A stretch of 64,000 nt of DNA from Lingula anatina (Eukaryota > Brachiopoda > Lingulata > Lingulida > Lingulidae). The position numbers and the translations under genes were made by a program. The notes below the pieces were generated by a model. It ran no database searches. It was not told the origin of the DNA and saw nothing but the letters and a program-made list of their open reading frames with translations. The stretch's first letter is position 1. Every line of letters begins with the position of its first letter. The stretch is taken from contig NW_019775225.1 of assembly GCF_001039355.2 (NCBI RefSeq), positions 271,800 through 335,799 on the forward strand, in the 5' to 3' direction. Shown here piece by piece: positions 26,901 through 41,900 of the stretch.

Positions 26901-29900
26901 AAATTCATTTTTTGGCCAAAATGAAGAGTTATTATCACTTTAACTTGGCAAAATTTACTGATTTTTCTTATTTCATCAAAAGTGACCATTTGCAAAATCT
27001 GAGATTTGTGTCCTTTCAGGTGGTCACTGTTGCTGGACATGAAGTGCGTGCGCTGCGTCTCTCCTTCGTAGGAGAGATGGGCTGGGAGTTGCACGTTCCC
27101 AACGTGTCGTGCCTTGCCGTGTACCATGCCGTGATGGATGCGGGTGCTAAGTATGGCATCACTAATGCTGGCTACAGAGCCATTGACTCACTAAGTCTAG
27201 AGAAAGGTAAGAAGACCCATTAGTATTGTCACTTAGCTCAGCACAGAGACCATTCATCTCTGATTTATGTGCCATTGTTTTTCTGTTTGTACAGTGAAAG
27301 TTATTTCAAGGTTTGTGGGATTTTCTGTAAAAAAAATCTTTATTGTGTAAATTTGGGTATGTCCTTGAAGCTGTGATAAAAGTAGGGTTGATTAGAAAAA
27401 AAGAAAGGTTGTTTGTTAGTCATAATAGCTTGATGGCCACAATTGAATTTTAATGAATGTGAGACTTTTTTATGGTATAGGAATATTTCTCACACAGTCT
27501 GCACAGACTAGCTAAGTGGTGACAACACAATGCGAGCAAATAACACTCAGCAAAAATCTCTGGCCATTTTCATGCAAAATCTGCTTTTACAAAAAAAAAA
27601 AAAAAAAAATGAAATTTAGCTTTAACTAAGACAAAACTTTACATCCACTTTCAACTTGAGACTTTTGTGATATTTATGCCAGAACTGGAGATCACTTAAT
27701 AATAAGTAGTAGTCCAAGAACTAGTAGCTAATTTTTTTTATAATTGCCGTCCTTTTTTTTCATTTTAGTTAAGTAGCCAATATTTTCAACCAGCCAATAT
27801 TTTCATTGAGAAACCCTTATCTATCTTTGTTCATATAAAACTAAAATATTTCATTTAAAGGTCCAGATATTTAGGAACAGGCTGCTAGTTCTTTATAGAG
27901 GTAGTCTGGATCACACAACAGCAGAAGAGCCTTTCAAAGAGAAAAAAATACAAAATTTAAGTTTTTTCCCTTCAGGAAATTGATGGGCAGTTATTGTTGG
28001 AGCTCTGTGAATCCACTAGTTTATGTGTGGAAAAATAAAATATGTGTAGTTTTCTGAATGCTTTCTTCTTGTCCTTGACTCTCTCTCTCCCAGAGTCTCA
28101 CCATCTCAGAGTTAGTCACAGCTTAGTTGTGCGACCATATTTTGCTTGTGTCACTTTGATGATGACAAAGCACGGGACCATTTGTTAGTCTCTCACCTTG
28201 GTTTGTAGATGATGTGAGTGGCAGAAATTACTTCCCTCTTTACTGCTGTGGGCAGGGGGTCAAAGTGGTTGACAGTAATACTCATATTTAACCTCTGAAT
28301 TGCTGTTTTTTTTCCACTAATTTCTCCAAAAATTGCAATAAAGGGGAGTGGTTTTTAAGATCTTTTTTATTTTGTGATTGTTTCATTACGTTTTTTTTTT
28401 AAGATGCCAAAGCAAATAAAAGTATCAAAGTAGTTGACAGTAACAGCCAAATTTGACCTCCAAAATTGTCCTTTTCCTGTGTAACTTCTTGTGATATTTT
28501 CTCAAAAAAAACAAATTTTAACAGCACTTCTGTGATATTTTTTATTACATAATAAAATGACTGTCATTGCAGGCAAACAAAGTTCCCTTAACAATGGTTT
28601 CAGTTATATCACCACATCTTTATCAAATTATTAACAGGAAAATTGAAAACCACCAGTTTTTCCAGCACTTTTTCTTCTTTGACTGATTTCTGGTTAGATC
28701 AGTAAACCCCAGTTCTGCATGAAGTAAACCCTGCTCCCCTCCAGGTATTTCATGGTTGTCAGGTTTGATGTGAAGACTTCCTGTGAGAGAGTGAGAGTGC
28801 ATGTTTCAAGGCCATCTTCATGGCTCATCACACTGCACAGACATAAGTGAAACATTAGTGATGCCTTCATCTTTTCTTTTTTAAATAATATTATTTATTT
28901 ATGTGTTTATTTGTTTATTTAATGCCTACAAATATTTCATGTAATTTTTCCTTTCAAGAACCACCTGTTTTTCTTTGTACAGAAATTAATGCAATAACTA
29001 CTATGAAATTGTATCTAATACTTATATACTTTCACCAAAAAAAAAAATAATAATAAATAGTAATAAAATAAATAAATGAATAAATCATTACATTTGCAAA
29101 AAAATCAAAGATTCATATCAACTAGCTTGACAAAATCATTCCTCTTACTTTAACTCAAAGGTAATTTCATTTTACTGAGACATCCTTAACTGTCAATCTA
29201 TTCTCTTCCCACATAAATCTACTGTGTATCGGGGCTAGGGGGGGACAGAAAGCTCTATCTGAAGATGATACTGTGGTGCATTACTCCATGCTGACAGGAG
29301 AGAAGAAATAAGATGTGCTAATGAACAGGATGACTGCACTGCATAACTTAGTATTTTTTATTTATTTGTTTTTATAAAAATTCTTTTATATTTTCAAGAA
29401 AAATAGACAATTTCAGGGTTTTTTTTTCATTTACAAGATATAAAGGTAATAGACAAGATAAGTTGGAGATATAAAATCTCAGTTCTAAATTCCCCTTAAT
29501 TACTGTGGGTGAAAACGACCAGGTACAAGTGAACTGTGTGATGTGGTGTAAGAGGAGAAGACAAGAAAGACGTCCTGATATAGCAAAGAAAGAAGAGCAC
29601 ATTTAGTGGTTTACTGCAGGGAGACAGTTGTGGTCTGAAAGGTGGAATTAAAAGCTGTGGTTTCCAAAGTTTTCTGTTTGTGGCCTGCCTGAGGGGTAGA
29701 GGTGTCATGCTTGAAATATTGTAGCTGAAGAAAATATCATTTTATCAAGAAAAATTATCCTTCACTTAACTTGGCTAAAAGTATATGTTTAATGCTAGTT
29801 AAATTGAATATAAGCAGTCCTTTTTTATGACACTAGAATTATTTTGATGAATGTGTCATACACAAAGGATGACTGTTATCTCACCTGTTAATTCATTAAA

Positions 29901-32900
29901 TTAGATGAGGTACATTTTAGATAAAACATTTACACCTAGTTGATTCAGATATAATAATAAAGGAGTGATAATTTTGTTACTACTCTGATAAATAAATCTG
30001 TATAATTCCTGACTACAGTTAAAGTTGCAGTGTGTGTGTGCTGTCTGAGCGGACAGTTCCCACAGCTGTATGTGTAATATCAGCTGATATAAAAACAACA
30101 TCTCATTTGTCATGTGTCATTTCCCTTTGTCAGCTTATTCAGTGTGGGATAGTATTGTAATTATCAGATCAACTTCCGGGTTTAATGGGGAGGCCTGGTG
30201 GTGGTGGGAATATTGCTCATATTTTGGCTGTGCTAATTAATTCATTACAGGGTGGGAAGTTAATTGGAGGTGTATTAAAAACCATCAGGTGTGCTCTTGG
30301 ACGATTTTTTTTCCTTTATCCTGAAATTGAAAATTATTATTTGACAGTTATTTTATAATTTGATAGTTATCTATTCAGAAATAAGCTCAAGTATGGTATA
30401 AATGTTTTTAAGAAAGAGGAATATCGTTGCATGTTCTTCTCACTTTACCGTGATATAATTTGATGAACTTGAGCTGCCTGTCAGTCACCTAAAGCACTGA
30501 CGCCAGAAGACAGTGTAGTTTGTCAGGATGATTTGTAGGTGTGAGAAATAGACATGTTTCCTTTTGATGACCATTAACGTAATTGACAGGAGTAATTGGC
30601 CAGACTCTTATCACTCCTGAGTTGCAGTGGATTTCTTGGTCATGATCGACTATCAAGATTATGATGATGATGATGTCTTCATGGAGTCAGAGAAGCTTCT
30701 GATAAATTTAATCTCCTAAGGACATGGCACTGTAGTTCAAGACTAGTTTTTGAGTATTTCTTTCTTGTTCATTTCACAATTTTATGCTATTATATTTTAT
30801 TTTATTTAAATTTCTTTCAAAGTATCCCAGAAACCAAGACTAATATAAAGAAGCAAAAGTGCTTGATTTTTTTTTTAATAAATAGCAAAGAATGTAATAT
30901 TATGTAGTTATGAAAAATCAAATCAGCAAATGTAATTTCCAAACTTAACCTCCTTAATATTTGATGAATAGACAGATAAATCATTATTTGCCGCATTTGA
31001 ATATTGAAACTGAATCACTAAATAAATACACGGAGAGCAATTTAGATAATGTTGAATGAAACACATAAAGCTTGTTGTTAATGTCGTAGCTTGTCAGACC
31101 CCTCGTAATTAATGTATTAATGAAATACCATTTATTGGCCTGAGTCAAAGTGCTCTGCATATAGCAGCATGTATAGAATTGTCATTAAAATCCTCTGATT
31201 ATCATAGGGAGTGTGGCTTATTGGAGGTGTCACATGGGAAAGCAGGAATTCTCGTAGAGTGGAGTGTGGGAGAGGCGGCCATTGCTGGGAAACAGGAAAG
31301 AGACGGCTGCTGCTACTTGTTGTGTATTTGATAGTACTGTGTAGTGTGTGGAGTGAATTGCGGATAGTTGTTGCCATGCTTTTGTAAGAGTATCTGTGAT
31401 TGCTGGTTTTGAATGAATGTGTTGCCAAATAAAATGCTCAGTTATCTTGGAAATTGAAATGTGTCCATCTGTCTTTTTGTTCCTTGAATGCACTGATTAA
31501 TCATTTCATTACAAAAATCAGTTTGTGGTTTAAAGCCATTATTGTCATAAATTGATCTGAATTGAGTATTCATATCTAAGTTGGAAAAAAATACAATATG
31601 AAGATAATCTGGAGTTTTCACTTATAACAGTGTAATATGTTCAGAATCATTCATAAAAAAACTGAAGAAAAAATTGAAGAAAATGATACAAGTTGCAAGT
31701 TCTACATATGACCGTACAAGTTTGGACTACAGCTCAGTCCATTGAAGTCTTTGTCTGAACATGGCTGTGATGACAGTACAAGTTTGGACCATGGCTCAGT
31801 CTGTTCCAATCTTTGTCTGAACATTGCTATGCCACGATTGCAAGCAGAATACCAACCAGTCCAATTGTCACGTGGGAAAGTCCCTCAGTTGACACTGTGG
31901 GAGAGTGTCTTGACAGCACTAGAATAATGTTATCATGGATTACCTGCAAACTCCTGTAGAATAGAAACAAAGCATTCCTATGTGACGGAGAGCCCTAGTC
32001 TGTTTAAACTTTATACATAGACTTTGGTGGTCTTCTGTTTATCTGATATTGATATCTGGTGGTGTTGAAAACATTTATGTTTGAGATAAAAAAATCTATT
32101 TCTCATTACCATTGTAGACAGAAGAGTCAGCTTTATTGTATGTTTTCACATATTTGTAAGCCATTTATTGTTTGTCACTATCCAATCAAATATGCATGTC
32201 TGTTTAACTTATTTACTACAAAACTTAGTATTTTGAATGAAAAAAAAGGCCATCTTTGGTATATAGGCAAAGCAGTAGAGTGCAATGGAAGTGAAACTGT
32301 GCCTGGACTAGAAGCAATGATGAAGTTGAGAAATAAGATTTTATTTGGTGAGACCAGAATAGAATTGATTTTTCCAGGAAGTCATTACTTGTAGGGCATG
32401 GGAAAGTTTGGATTCATCAGTCAGAGGAAGCACACACTGGAATAATGCTTCAACATTGATGTGAGAATGTTAGATCTGTATTCTCAAGGGAACCGTGAAT
32501 ATTGTGGGAAATTAATGCCAAAATCTGTTTTTTCTCAGTATAACAGTTTATTCACATGTTCATTTTATGCAGTGCATATGCATATTTATATAGTGCCTTT
32601 GATATTTATGTACTTTTTATTTTTACTTGAAGTGCATCACTTTCCAAGACTTAAAAATGGCTCCAGGTGTTAGTGTGGCAGACCTGTGACATACTGAAAA
32701 TTGTCTGCATGATTATATTATGATATGAAAAGATTTTTTTTCTTGTTATGCTGTTAACATGTTTTACCTGGTGGCGGGACGTGCCAAGGAAAAGGGAATT
32801 GAGATTTGTTTTGTTGATGCCTAAGTCTGACTAAACTTCTGATAAATTCAAATACTGCAAGTTGTATGTGAAATTTTCATTTACAACAAATTATTCTGTT

Positions 32901-35900
32901 AATAGTTTGTCTGTAATTTTTGTCTGAGTAATTTTTGTCTGTAATTTTTTAGAGAAATTCTGAAATGTGCTATTCAAAAGTTTTGAAAATTGTGAGTGTC
33001 TGAAATGATAAATCTTAAAAAATTAAAATATTGGGAATAGTGAGTCACTGAGTCAAGCCACTGTCTTGCCATTTCTTCCTATTTTTTCTTAGAACCCCAA
33101 ATTATTATTATTATAGTGTACGCGTATAGTATATCTTACAGTTTATTGGTATGCTGTATAATGGGGCAGGTATGGATTTCTTTTGTGGGGTTCTAAGTAT
33201 TCATAACTGGAATGAAAATGGGAGTGAGGAAGAAAATTGCCCATGCATCACGATTGTTGTCAGTTTATGGGTTGCAAGGTGATGATAGAGATGTCAGAAA
33301 TTGAGAAGTCAACCGTTTCGTAGGTTTTTACTTCAGTAACTCTGAAGTATTTTATTCAATGGAGTCAGTGACAGTATGGCCTTCCTTGCATGCCTGGATA
33401 CTCAGGACAACACACTTACTCCTTGCTTAATTGACTTTGGTACAAGATAGCAAGGTGCCTGTCAGTCAAAGATGATCTAAGAAAAGACCAGTATGGCCCC
33501 TTACTTTGAGAAAGGTTATTTTGGGGGAAATTAGTACATTAAGATAAATAACATGTCACAGACACAGCGTTAAGCAGTTTTACATTACATTCATTCATAA
33601 AAAGACTTACTAGTGTGACTGGTACTTTTTTTTTCACTTATCATCCCACTAAAATTTGTTCAAGAAAACCTGCTTGCTATGTAAATTCTAGTGTATTGAG
33701 GCATGCAGTAACTTAGTACATTACATGAAAGACTGTCATAAAAAATGAAATTAATACTAATTCATCTGGAAGAGAAGTAGTCTCCACATTCAGAGTACAC
33801 AAATGTAAAGTGGAATTCGTACTGGAAGACCCCCTCCCACTCTTTCAGAAGACTTAAGCGTAGGTGGGGGTACTTCCTCCCAGGTGTTTGCTTTAACTTA
33901 CGCACCTGTTATTTTCAATTATGTAATGCAGACAGCAACATTAAAAAGGAATTTGATCATTTTTTGTGATGTTTGTCCTTTCATCTCTAGTCATGCATTG
34001 AAACGGAAGAAATTTCAGTGTAAATGTATCAGATTTTGCAACTGGAGAAATTTAATCGTAATTCCGATACTCGTCGATTGTTCCCAGCGGTATACGGTAT
34101 AGTCTGATAGCAAGACATTGGAAAATCTTGTTATACTCGTCACCATTTTGATGTTTCATTTAGCTTTTGAAAAAAAGGAGAAACCCCCCAAGGTAATTCT
34201 AGATAGATGAATAGTTATTTTTGGAGAAACCTTTTTTTGGACCTGTAAGACTAGAATCGTTTTGATAGGGTTTAATACGTGACACACTGTTCTTTTTGCT
34301 TTGAAAGAAGATTTTAAAAATTAAGCTTAACAATGAAAAAAAAAACCTAGGCTCTAAACTTTCATGAGGAAGAGAAACTGGAAGACACCATTTCTGCAAT
34401 GGTATGAAATGCAGTACACTCATCTAATCTGATCCTGCCATTTTGTCTAGCTTGCCTATACAATGAAATGAAACTTCACATTATTACTGTAGATATTGAT
34501 CACAAAATTATGAAATTATCAAACACTGTCTTGAGAGAAAATTGATATATATAACACAGTTTTGGAGGATAACAGAGGTTTACACAGGTGCAGGTCAAGG
34601 ATTATTTGAAGGGGGGTCCAGAATGACAGGCCTCAGATGCGGAGCCAACTATCGCCTCCCTTGGTGTGGGGTTCAAGGCCTGCTATAGGGTCACGAAATA
34701 TTTTTGGTGTTTTGGAGGGCAAACAGTGCCCTTTTGGTACGGTTTAGAGCTATGATTCAGCTAGTCAAAATTCTAATTTCTAGAGGGGAATATTGGTGTA
34801 GTATATTTTTCAGAAACTGAAGGGGGGTCACGACCCCCCCCCCCTCTAAATCTGCCACTGTTTTCATAAATATTCTCCCGAAAAGACAATGAAACATGGT
34901 ACAGCAGAAGATTAATAGCCTATTTGTATGTTTGCAAGGGAGGGAGTCAATTTTAATTGAACTCATGGTTATGTTTTTTAATTGTATTTTTATAACAAGA
35001 AACATTTTTTTACTGCAAGTCCACAGCCGCAGTAGATGAAGACCAAAAAACCATTCTTCTGAAACAGTTCCATGTAGGAGGAAATAAAAAACCTCAATGT
35101 TATTCTAATTATAGTAGCAACACCACATGTCACACACACTTTTATTGAAGAATTCCACAGGTCTTATTTTTATTTTGATATGTGTGTGCCACCTTGGAGA
35201 AATGATCAAAGGGCGGGCGCTGGAAGTGACAGGACGTACGAGGACAGAAGCCATGACACTGGTTACTTTTCTTCACTGTGTGGAAGTGTGGAAGTATGCT
35301 TGCAAGATGTTCAAAGCTTTCAAGTACAGAAAGGGGTGTGACTGTATATGTGCAGAGTAAATTAAGCATTCAGGCATTCCATTTTGTTTTTTTCTTCTTG
35401 CAACCCAAAAGCCTTCAATTTATTGTAGATCAACTTCAAAGCTGATTTATTTTTTATTTTGGTGGTTACCAAGATCCATTTGTGTATGTGGTATATTCAG
35501 AATCAAGATTTGAGAACAATTTCTCCAATATAATAGAGCATTTGATTTATATTGACCAATTTCTTGCTTTATGACTTATTACACAACAGTCAAAGAAATC
35601 CAATTTTTTGTGGAAAAGAGATGGGGCCCAGGTTATGGATCATGACTTTCAAGTCGTCATTCCTGAGATTGGTAAAAATATTCTTATGGCATAATTTGCA
35701 GTTTTCATAATTACCCTCTGTCTTTGTGAAATAACTTCCTTGTAACAGGTTAATTGCTACCCACTGCATATGTCCCAGGATTTTCCTTCATTCATGGAAA
35801 ATAACTCCTGTGACAGATAAACTGACAACACCTCTGTCTGTTCCAGGCTACCGTCACTGGCATGCTGATCTCCGTATTGATGACACCCCCCTCGAGTCTC

Positions 35901-38900
35901 TCCTTGGTTTCACCTGCAAGCTGAAGACTGACACGCCTTTTCTGGGGAGAGAGGCTCTGGAACGACAGAAGAAAGAAGGAATAAAGAAGAGGATTGCATG
36001 TTTCAGTATTGATGAGTGAGTTTGGTCAAAATTTCTTATAAGTTCTTTGTGTAAGGATAATTGTGAGGTTTTTTTTTTTCTTTTTGCATATTTTGAAGTT
36101 ATCTTTTCACAGAATATTTAAAATTCTACATAGTCCTGCATTGGTCATTTGATTTTTAGAAAATCTTATTGCAAAGTGCTGAATTTTAGTGCGGTGACGT
36201 ATATGAGAAGTTAGCATGAAGGAGTCTGATTAAAATTATATGTATTGGCACTGAATTGCAGCAATGCATGTGCCCGTTTTTTGTGCAAATGAAAACATAT
36301 GTAAGATATTTTACCTCATCTGTATCAGTCTCACCATTCCCAAGGCTTAATAATTATACTTCAGTTATTATTAAGATCAGTTAATTATTTCAGAATATTT
36401 TATCCTTTTGAAGTGGATAACGGAATGGATTTCTATCACACTTGTACCGTTATTTTCACTACCTGATTTGCAAGTTTTCTCAGGGAAATCTGAGCCAAGA
36501 GAAATTAAGATAATCCGCCCGGGCTCGGAGAGTGGGGCTGTTGGGTAAATATGGTTAACCAGCGAAAACAAACAATCCCACGATAACTCAACCTTTTAGT
36601 ATCATTTTGCATCCAGTAAGCACCAACATCCAGTTGTTTACTAAGTAGATTTTGTGTGCTTAAAAGGCCACATTTATTTTGAATATTCCACAGTACTTGC
36701 CCAGTTTTGGGTAGTGTTTTCTGTGTATTGGTGGGATGGGTGATATGAAAGTTCAATCAGCTGAACTTAAAGGATCAGGAGGTGAAGGACATTAGACTGA
36801 TGTACACATGACGAAATTTCCACACTTACAAACCCCTGCAGGCAAAGTACAATTTTCAAATAATGCAGACTGCATCGGAGGTGGTTTTGATGATGTTCAG
36901 GGGCTTTTCAAGTTTTTATTTCCGTAATGGAAATAACATGATTCAGGAATTCTGTGTTTCAGACATAATATTAATTACATGAATCTCTGGCCTAGGAAAT
37001 GGTCTTTATATTGGTGAAGTGTTGTGATCATTTACTCATTTATATCATTGTTTTAATTGCTGTTTTCTTACACTTTATATCCCTTTCTAAACTTAATAAG
37101 GAAGACAGGGGCTTAGTTTCTAACGGCTAAAAATTTGGTTGTTTCACTGGCAAAAAAATTCTTAACAATGAAACAGGTTAATTTTTTTGGCAGTGTTAGC
37201 AAGACATTCAGATTAAATATTGAATACAGTTGTCAGACTATGTGGTATCTACATACTAATGCATCAGTCCTGCTAAGCCTTAACAAATTCTTGCGCTTTA
37301 CCCGCAAATCCAAATCTGTTGCCTTCCACTCCCCTTCCCCCTAAAAATAATAAATAATTAATTTGACATTTTTGTATAGAAAGTGGACTGTCATCAGCGA
37401 GAATTGTACATAGAAAGAAGTGTCTAGGTTTACAGTAGTGACTAAACTTAACTAAATTTGAGCACCCCCCCCCCCCCCACCCACCCTTCAATAACTACCA
37501 GCTTCAGCCATTTAATACCCCAGCAAAAACTATGAAGTGATACTTGCCCCAGGGCTATTAGACAAATAAATGGTCACAAATCAGAGACATCTAATAGCAT
37601 TTTTATTATTCTAAATTACTCTTTTTTCTAAGAGCTTACATCATAAATGCATATAATATCCATTTTTGACAAAAGTTCACTGACATTGTGCAAAATGAAC
37701 TTTTGTGATGTAAAAATTACAATAGTGTAAGTGTTGGTAACCATAAAATTGGTTTAAGTCAAATGAAATGAGAAGTTGTCTGAAAGATGTATACTGAAGA
37801 AGTAGACTTTGATAAAAAAAAAAGGTTCAAAGTACTTAGAAAATCATGCATGACTAGTATTACAGCCAAAGCACTAAGTTTGTTATCATTCTGAGGGGAT
37901 ACTTCACCAGATATGCCAGTTAATAAATTGGATTATCTACGGAAATATTTGTGGTGTGCGTTCAGCAATGTGGCAACCCAAGGAAAATATTATCTAAAAA
38001 AGCAGCCAGACCTCTCTCTATTAGCTCTCTGGGATAAAGCTGGCTCTGTTCTGCATGAGTAACTATCCAAGAATTTATTATAACGAGACTAATGTGTCCG
38101 TTTTTTATACAGGGACCCTTTTATACTATTTGACTGCCTGGATGGATGTGGTTAGAATTTAAGTATCACATGGAGTTTACTCACTCTNCACACTGTTCTT
38201 TTTGCTTTGAAAGAAGATTTTAAAAATTAAGCTTAACAATGAAAAAAACCTAGGCTTTAAACTTTCCTGAGGAAGAGAAATTGGAAGACACCATTTCTGC
38301 AATGGTATGAAATGCAGTACACTCATCTAATCTGATCCTGCCATTTTGTCTAGCTTGCCTATACGATGAAATGAAACTTCACATTATTACTGTAGTTGTT
38401 GATCACATCATTATGAAATTATCAAACACTGTTGAGAGAAAATTGATATATATCACACAGTTTTGGAGGATAACAGAGGTTTACACAGGTGCAGATCAAG
38501 GATTATTTGAAGGGGGGTCCAGAACGACAGGCCTCGGATGCTAAGCCAACCATCGCCTCCCTTGGTGTGGGGTTTAAGGCTTCGTTCACATGCAATGTCT
38601 ATTTTCTATTTTCTATTTTCTATTCGCGCTATCTTATGATCACGGTCTGTGCACTGAATATCCCGCCGCGTAATTACCCGCAGCGCGAGCCAGTTACTTA
38701 TAGTAACTTATAGTAACTGGCTCGCGCTGCCAGTAATTACGCGGCGGGATATTCAGTGCACAGACCGTGATCATAAGACATGCCGCAAATAGAAAATAGA
38801 ATTTAGAAAATAGACATTGCATGTGAACGAAGCCTAAGGCCTGCTCTAGGGTCCCCAAATATTTTTGTTTTGGAGGGCAAACGGTGCCCTTTTGGTATGG

Positions 38901-41900
38901 TTTAGAACTATGATTCAGCTTGTCAAAATTCTAATTTCTAGAGGGGAATATTGGTGTAGTATATTTTTCAGAAACCCCCCCCCCCCTCTAAATCTGCCAC
39001 TGTTTTAATAAATATTCTCCCGGAAAGACAATGAAACATGGTACAGCAGAAGATTAATAGCCTATTTGTATGATTGCAAGGGAGGGAGTCAATTTTAATT
39101 GAACTCATGGTAATGTTTTTTAATTGTATTTTTATAACAAGAAGCATTTTTTTTTACTGCAAGTCCACAGCCGCAGTAGATGAAGACCAAAAAACCAATC
39201 TTCTGAAACAGTTCCATGTAGGAGGAAATAAAAAACCTCAATGTTATTCTAATTATAGTAGCAACACCACATGTCACACACACTTTTATTGAAGAATTCC
39301 ACAGGTCTTATTTTTATTTTGATATGTGTGTGCCACCTTGGAGAAATGATCAAAGGGCGGGCGCTGGAAGTGACAGGACGCACGAGGACAGAAGCCATGA
39401 CGCTGGTTACTTTTCTTCACTGTGTGGAAGTGTGGAAGTATGCTTGCAAGATGTTCAAAGCTTTCAAGTACAGAAAGGGGTGTGACTGTATATGTGCAGA
39501 GTAAATTAAGCATTCAGGCATTCCATTTTGTTTTTTCTTCTTGCAACCCAAAAGCCTTCAATTTATTGTAGATCAACTTCAAAGCTGATTTATTTTTTAT
39601 TTTGGTGGTTACCAAGATCCATTTGTGTATGTGGTGTATTCAGAATCAAGATTTGAGAACAATTTCTCCAATATAATAGAGCATTTGATTTATATTGACC
39701 AAATTCTTGCTTTATGACTTATTACACAACAGTCAAAGAAATCCAATTTTTTGTGGAAAAGAGATGGGGCCCAGGTTATGGATCATGACTTTCAAGTTGT
39801 CATTCCTGAGATTGGTAAAAATATTCTTATGGCATAATTTGCAGTTTTCATAATTACCCTCTGTCTTTATGAAATAACTTCCTTATAACAGGTAAATTGC
39901 TACCCACTGCATATGTCCCAGGATTGTCCTTCATTCATGGGAAATAACTCCTGTGACAGATAAACTGACAACACCTCTGTCTTTTCCAGGCTACCGTCAC
40001 TGGCATGCCGATCTCCGCATTGATGACACCCCCCTCGAGTCTCTCCTTGGTTTCACCTGCAAGCTGAAGACAGACACGCCTTTCCTTGGGAGAGAGGCTC
40101 TGGAACGACAGAAGAAAGAAGGAATAAAGAAGAGGATTGCATGCTTCAGTATTGATGAGTGAGTTTGGTCAAAATTTCTCATAATTTCTCTGTGTAAGGT
40201 TAATTGTGAGGTATTTTTTTGCATATTTTGAAGTTTATCTTTTCACAGAATATTTAAAATTATACAGAGTCCTGCATTGGTCATTTTATTTTTAGAAAAT
40301 CTTATTGCAAAGTGCTGAATTTTAGTATGGTGACGTAGATGAGAAGTTAGCATGAAGGAGTCTGATTAAAACTGTATGTTTTGGCACTGAATTGCAGCAA
40401 TGCATGTGCCCGTTTATTGTGCAAATGAAAACATGTGAGATATTTTACCTCATCTGTATCAGTCTCACCATTCCCAAGACTTAATAATTATACTTCAGTT
40501 ATTATTAAGATCAGTTAATTAATTCAGAATATTTAATTCTTTTGAAATGGATAATGGAATGTATTTCTATCACACTTGTACCGTTATTTTCACTACCTGA
40601 TTTGCAAGTTTTCTCAGGGAAATCTGAGCCAAGAGAAATTAAGATAATCCGCCCGGGCTCGGAGAGTGGGGCTGTTGGGTAAATATGGTTAACCAGCGAA
40701 AACAAACAATCCCACGATAACTCAACCTTTTAGTATCATTTTGCATCCAGTAAGCACCAACATTCAGTTGTTTACTAAGTAGATTTTGTGTGCTTAAAAG
40801 GCCACATTTATTTTGAATATTCCATAGTACTTGCCTAGTTTTGGGTAGTGTTTTCTGTGTATTGGTGGGATGGGTGATATGAAAGTTCAATCAGCTGAAC
40901 TTAAAGGATCAGGAGGTGAAGGACATTAGACTGATGTACACATGACGAAATTTCCACACTTACAAACCCCTACAGGCAAAGTACAATTTCAAATAATGCA
41001 GACTGCATCAGATGGTGGTTTTGATGATGTTCAGGGGCTTTTCAAGTTTTTATTCACTTAATGGAAATAACATGATTCAGGAATTCTGTTTCAGACATAA
41101 TATTAATTACATGAATCTCTGGACTACGAAACTATCCTTATATTGGTGAAGTGTCATGATCATTTACTCACTTATATCATTGTTTTATTTGCTGTTTTCT
41201 TGCATTTGATATCCCTTTCTAAACTTAATAAGGGAAGACAAGGGCCTTACTTCAAATGGCTCCAAATTTGATTGTTTCGGTGTCAAAAAATCCCAATATA
41301 ATGAAACAGGTTTAGCTTTTGTCTGTGTTAGTAAGACATTCAGATTGAATACTGAATACAGTTGATAGCCTATGTGGTATCTAATAGACTGTAAAATGCT
41401 TATCTTGGTGGGTTTAACAAAATGGTTTATTTCTGTATTTTGGTTACAATATTCTATCTGAGTCTCTGGTATACTGGTCTCTATCTCTGCTCAGTCCTTC
41501 GTTCTCTTGTTTACAGCTTTCTCAACCTCTGCCGTCAACCTGTAAATAATGATCTAACATATCTATCTAATACATCAGTCCTGTTAAGCCTTAACAAATT
41601 CTTGCGCTTTACCTGCAAATCCAAATCTGTTGCCTTCTACTCCCCTTCCCCCTAAAAATAATAATAAATTAATTTGAAATTTTTGTATAGAAAGTGGACT
41701 GTCATCAGCGAGAATTGTACATAGAAAGAAGTGTCTAGTTTTACAGTAGTGACTAAACTTAACTAAATTTTAGCGCCCTCCCCCCTCCAATAACTACCAG
41801 CTTCAGCCATTTAATACCCCAGAAAAAACTATGAAGTGATACCTGCCCCGGGGGTATAAGACAAATAAATGGTCACAAATCAGAGACATCAAATAGCATT

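Larger units (their letters stand above)
27207..35846 (+). other. SARDH intron 17 (8.6 kb)
   Basis: Non-coding, from donor GTAAGA to acceptor TGTTCCAG. It contains A-, T- and AAT-rich simple repeats (for example 27590-27609 and 29037-29085), a 62-bp tandem duplication at 31714-31837 and a hAT-like inverted-repeat element at about 34585-34860. No coding similarity recognised. Confidence 0.7.
34283..38187 (+). repeat. Haplotype overlap, copy C (includes SARDH exon 18)
   Basis: Recurs as 38189-42486 with substitutions and several indels, joined by a single N at 38188. The first copy stops in GTTTACTCACTCT, and the second continues past that point into the rest of intron 18. Both carry one intact exon 18. 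Confidence 0.9.

Noticed and set aside
39271-39504. 77-codon frame repeated at 35127 and 39271
   Set aside because: The repetition comes from the haplotype overlap; the peptide resembles nothing known and lies in SARDH intron 17 or its duplicate.
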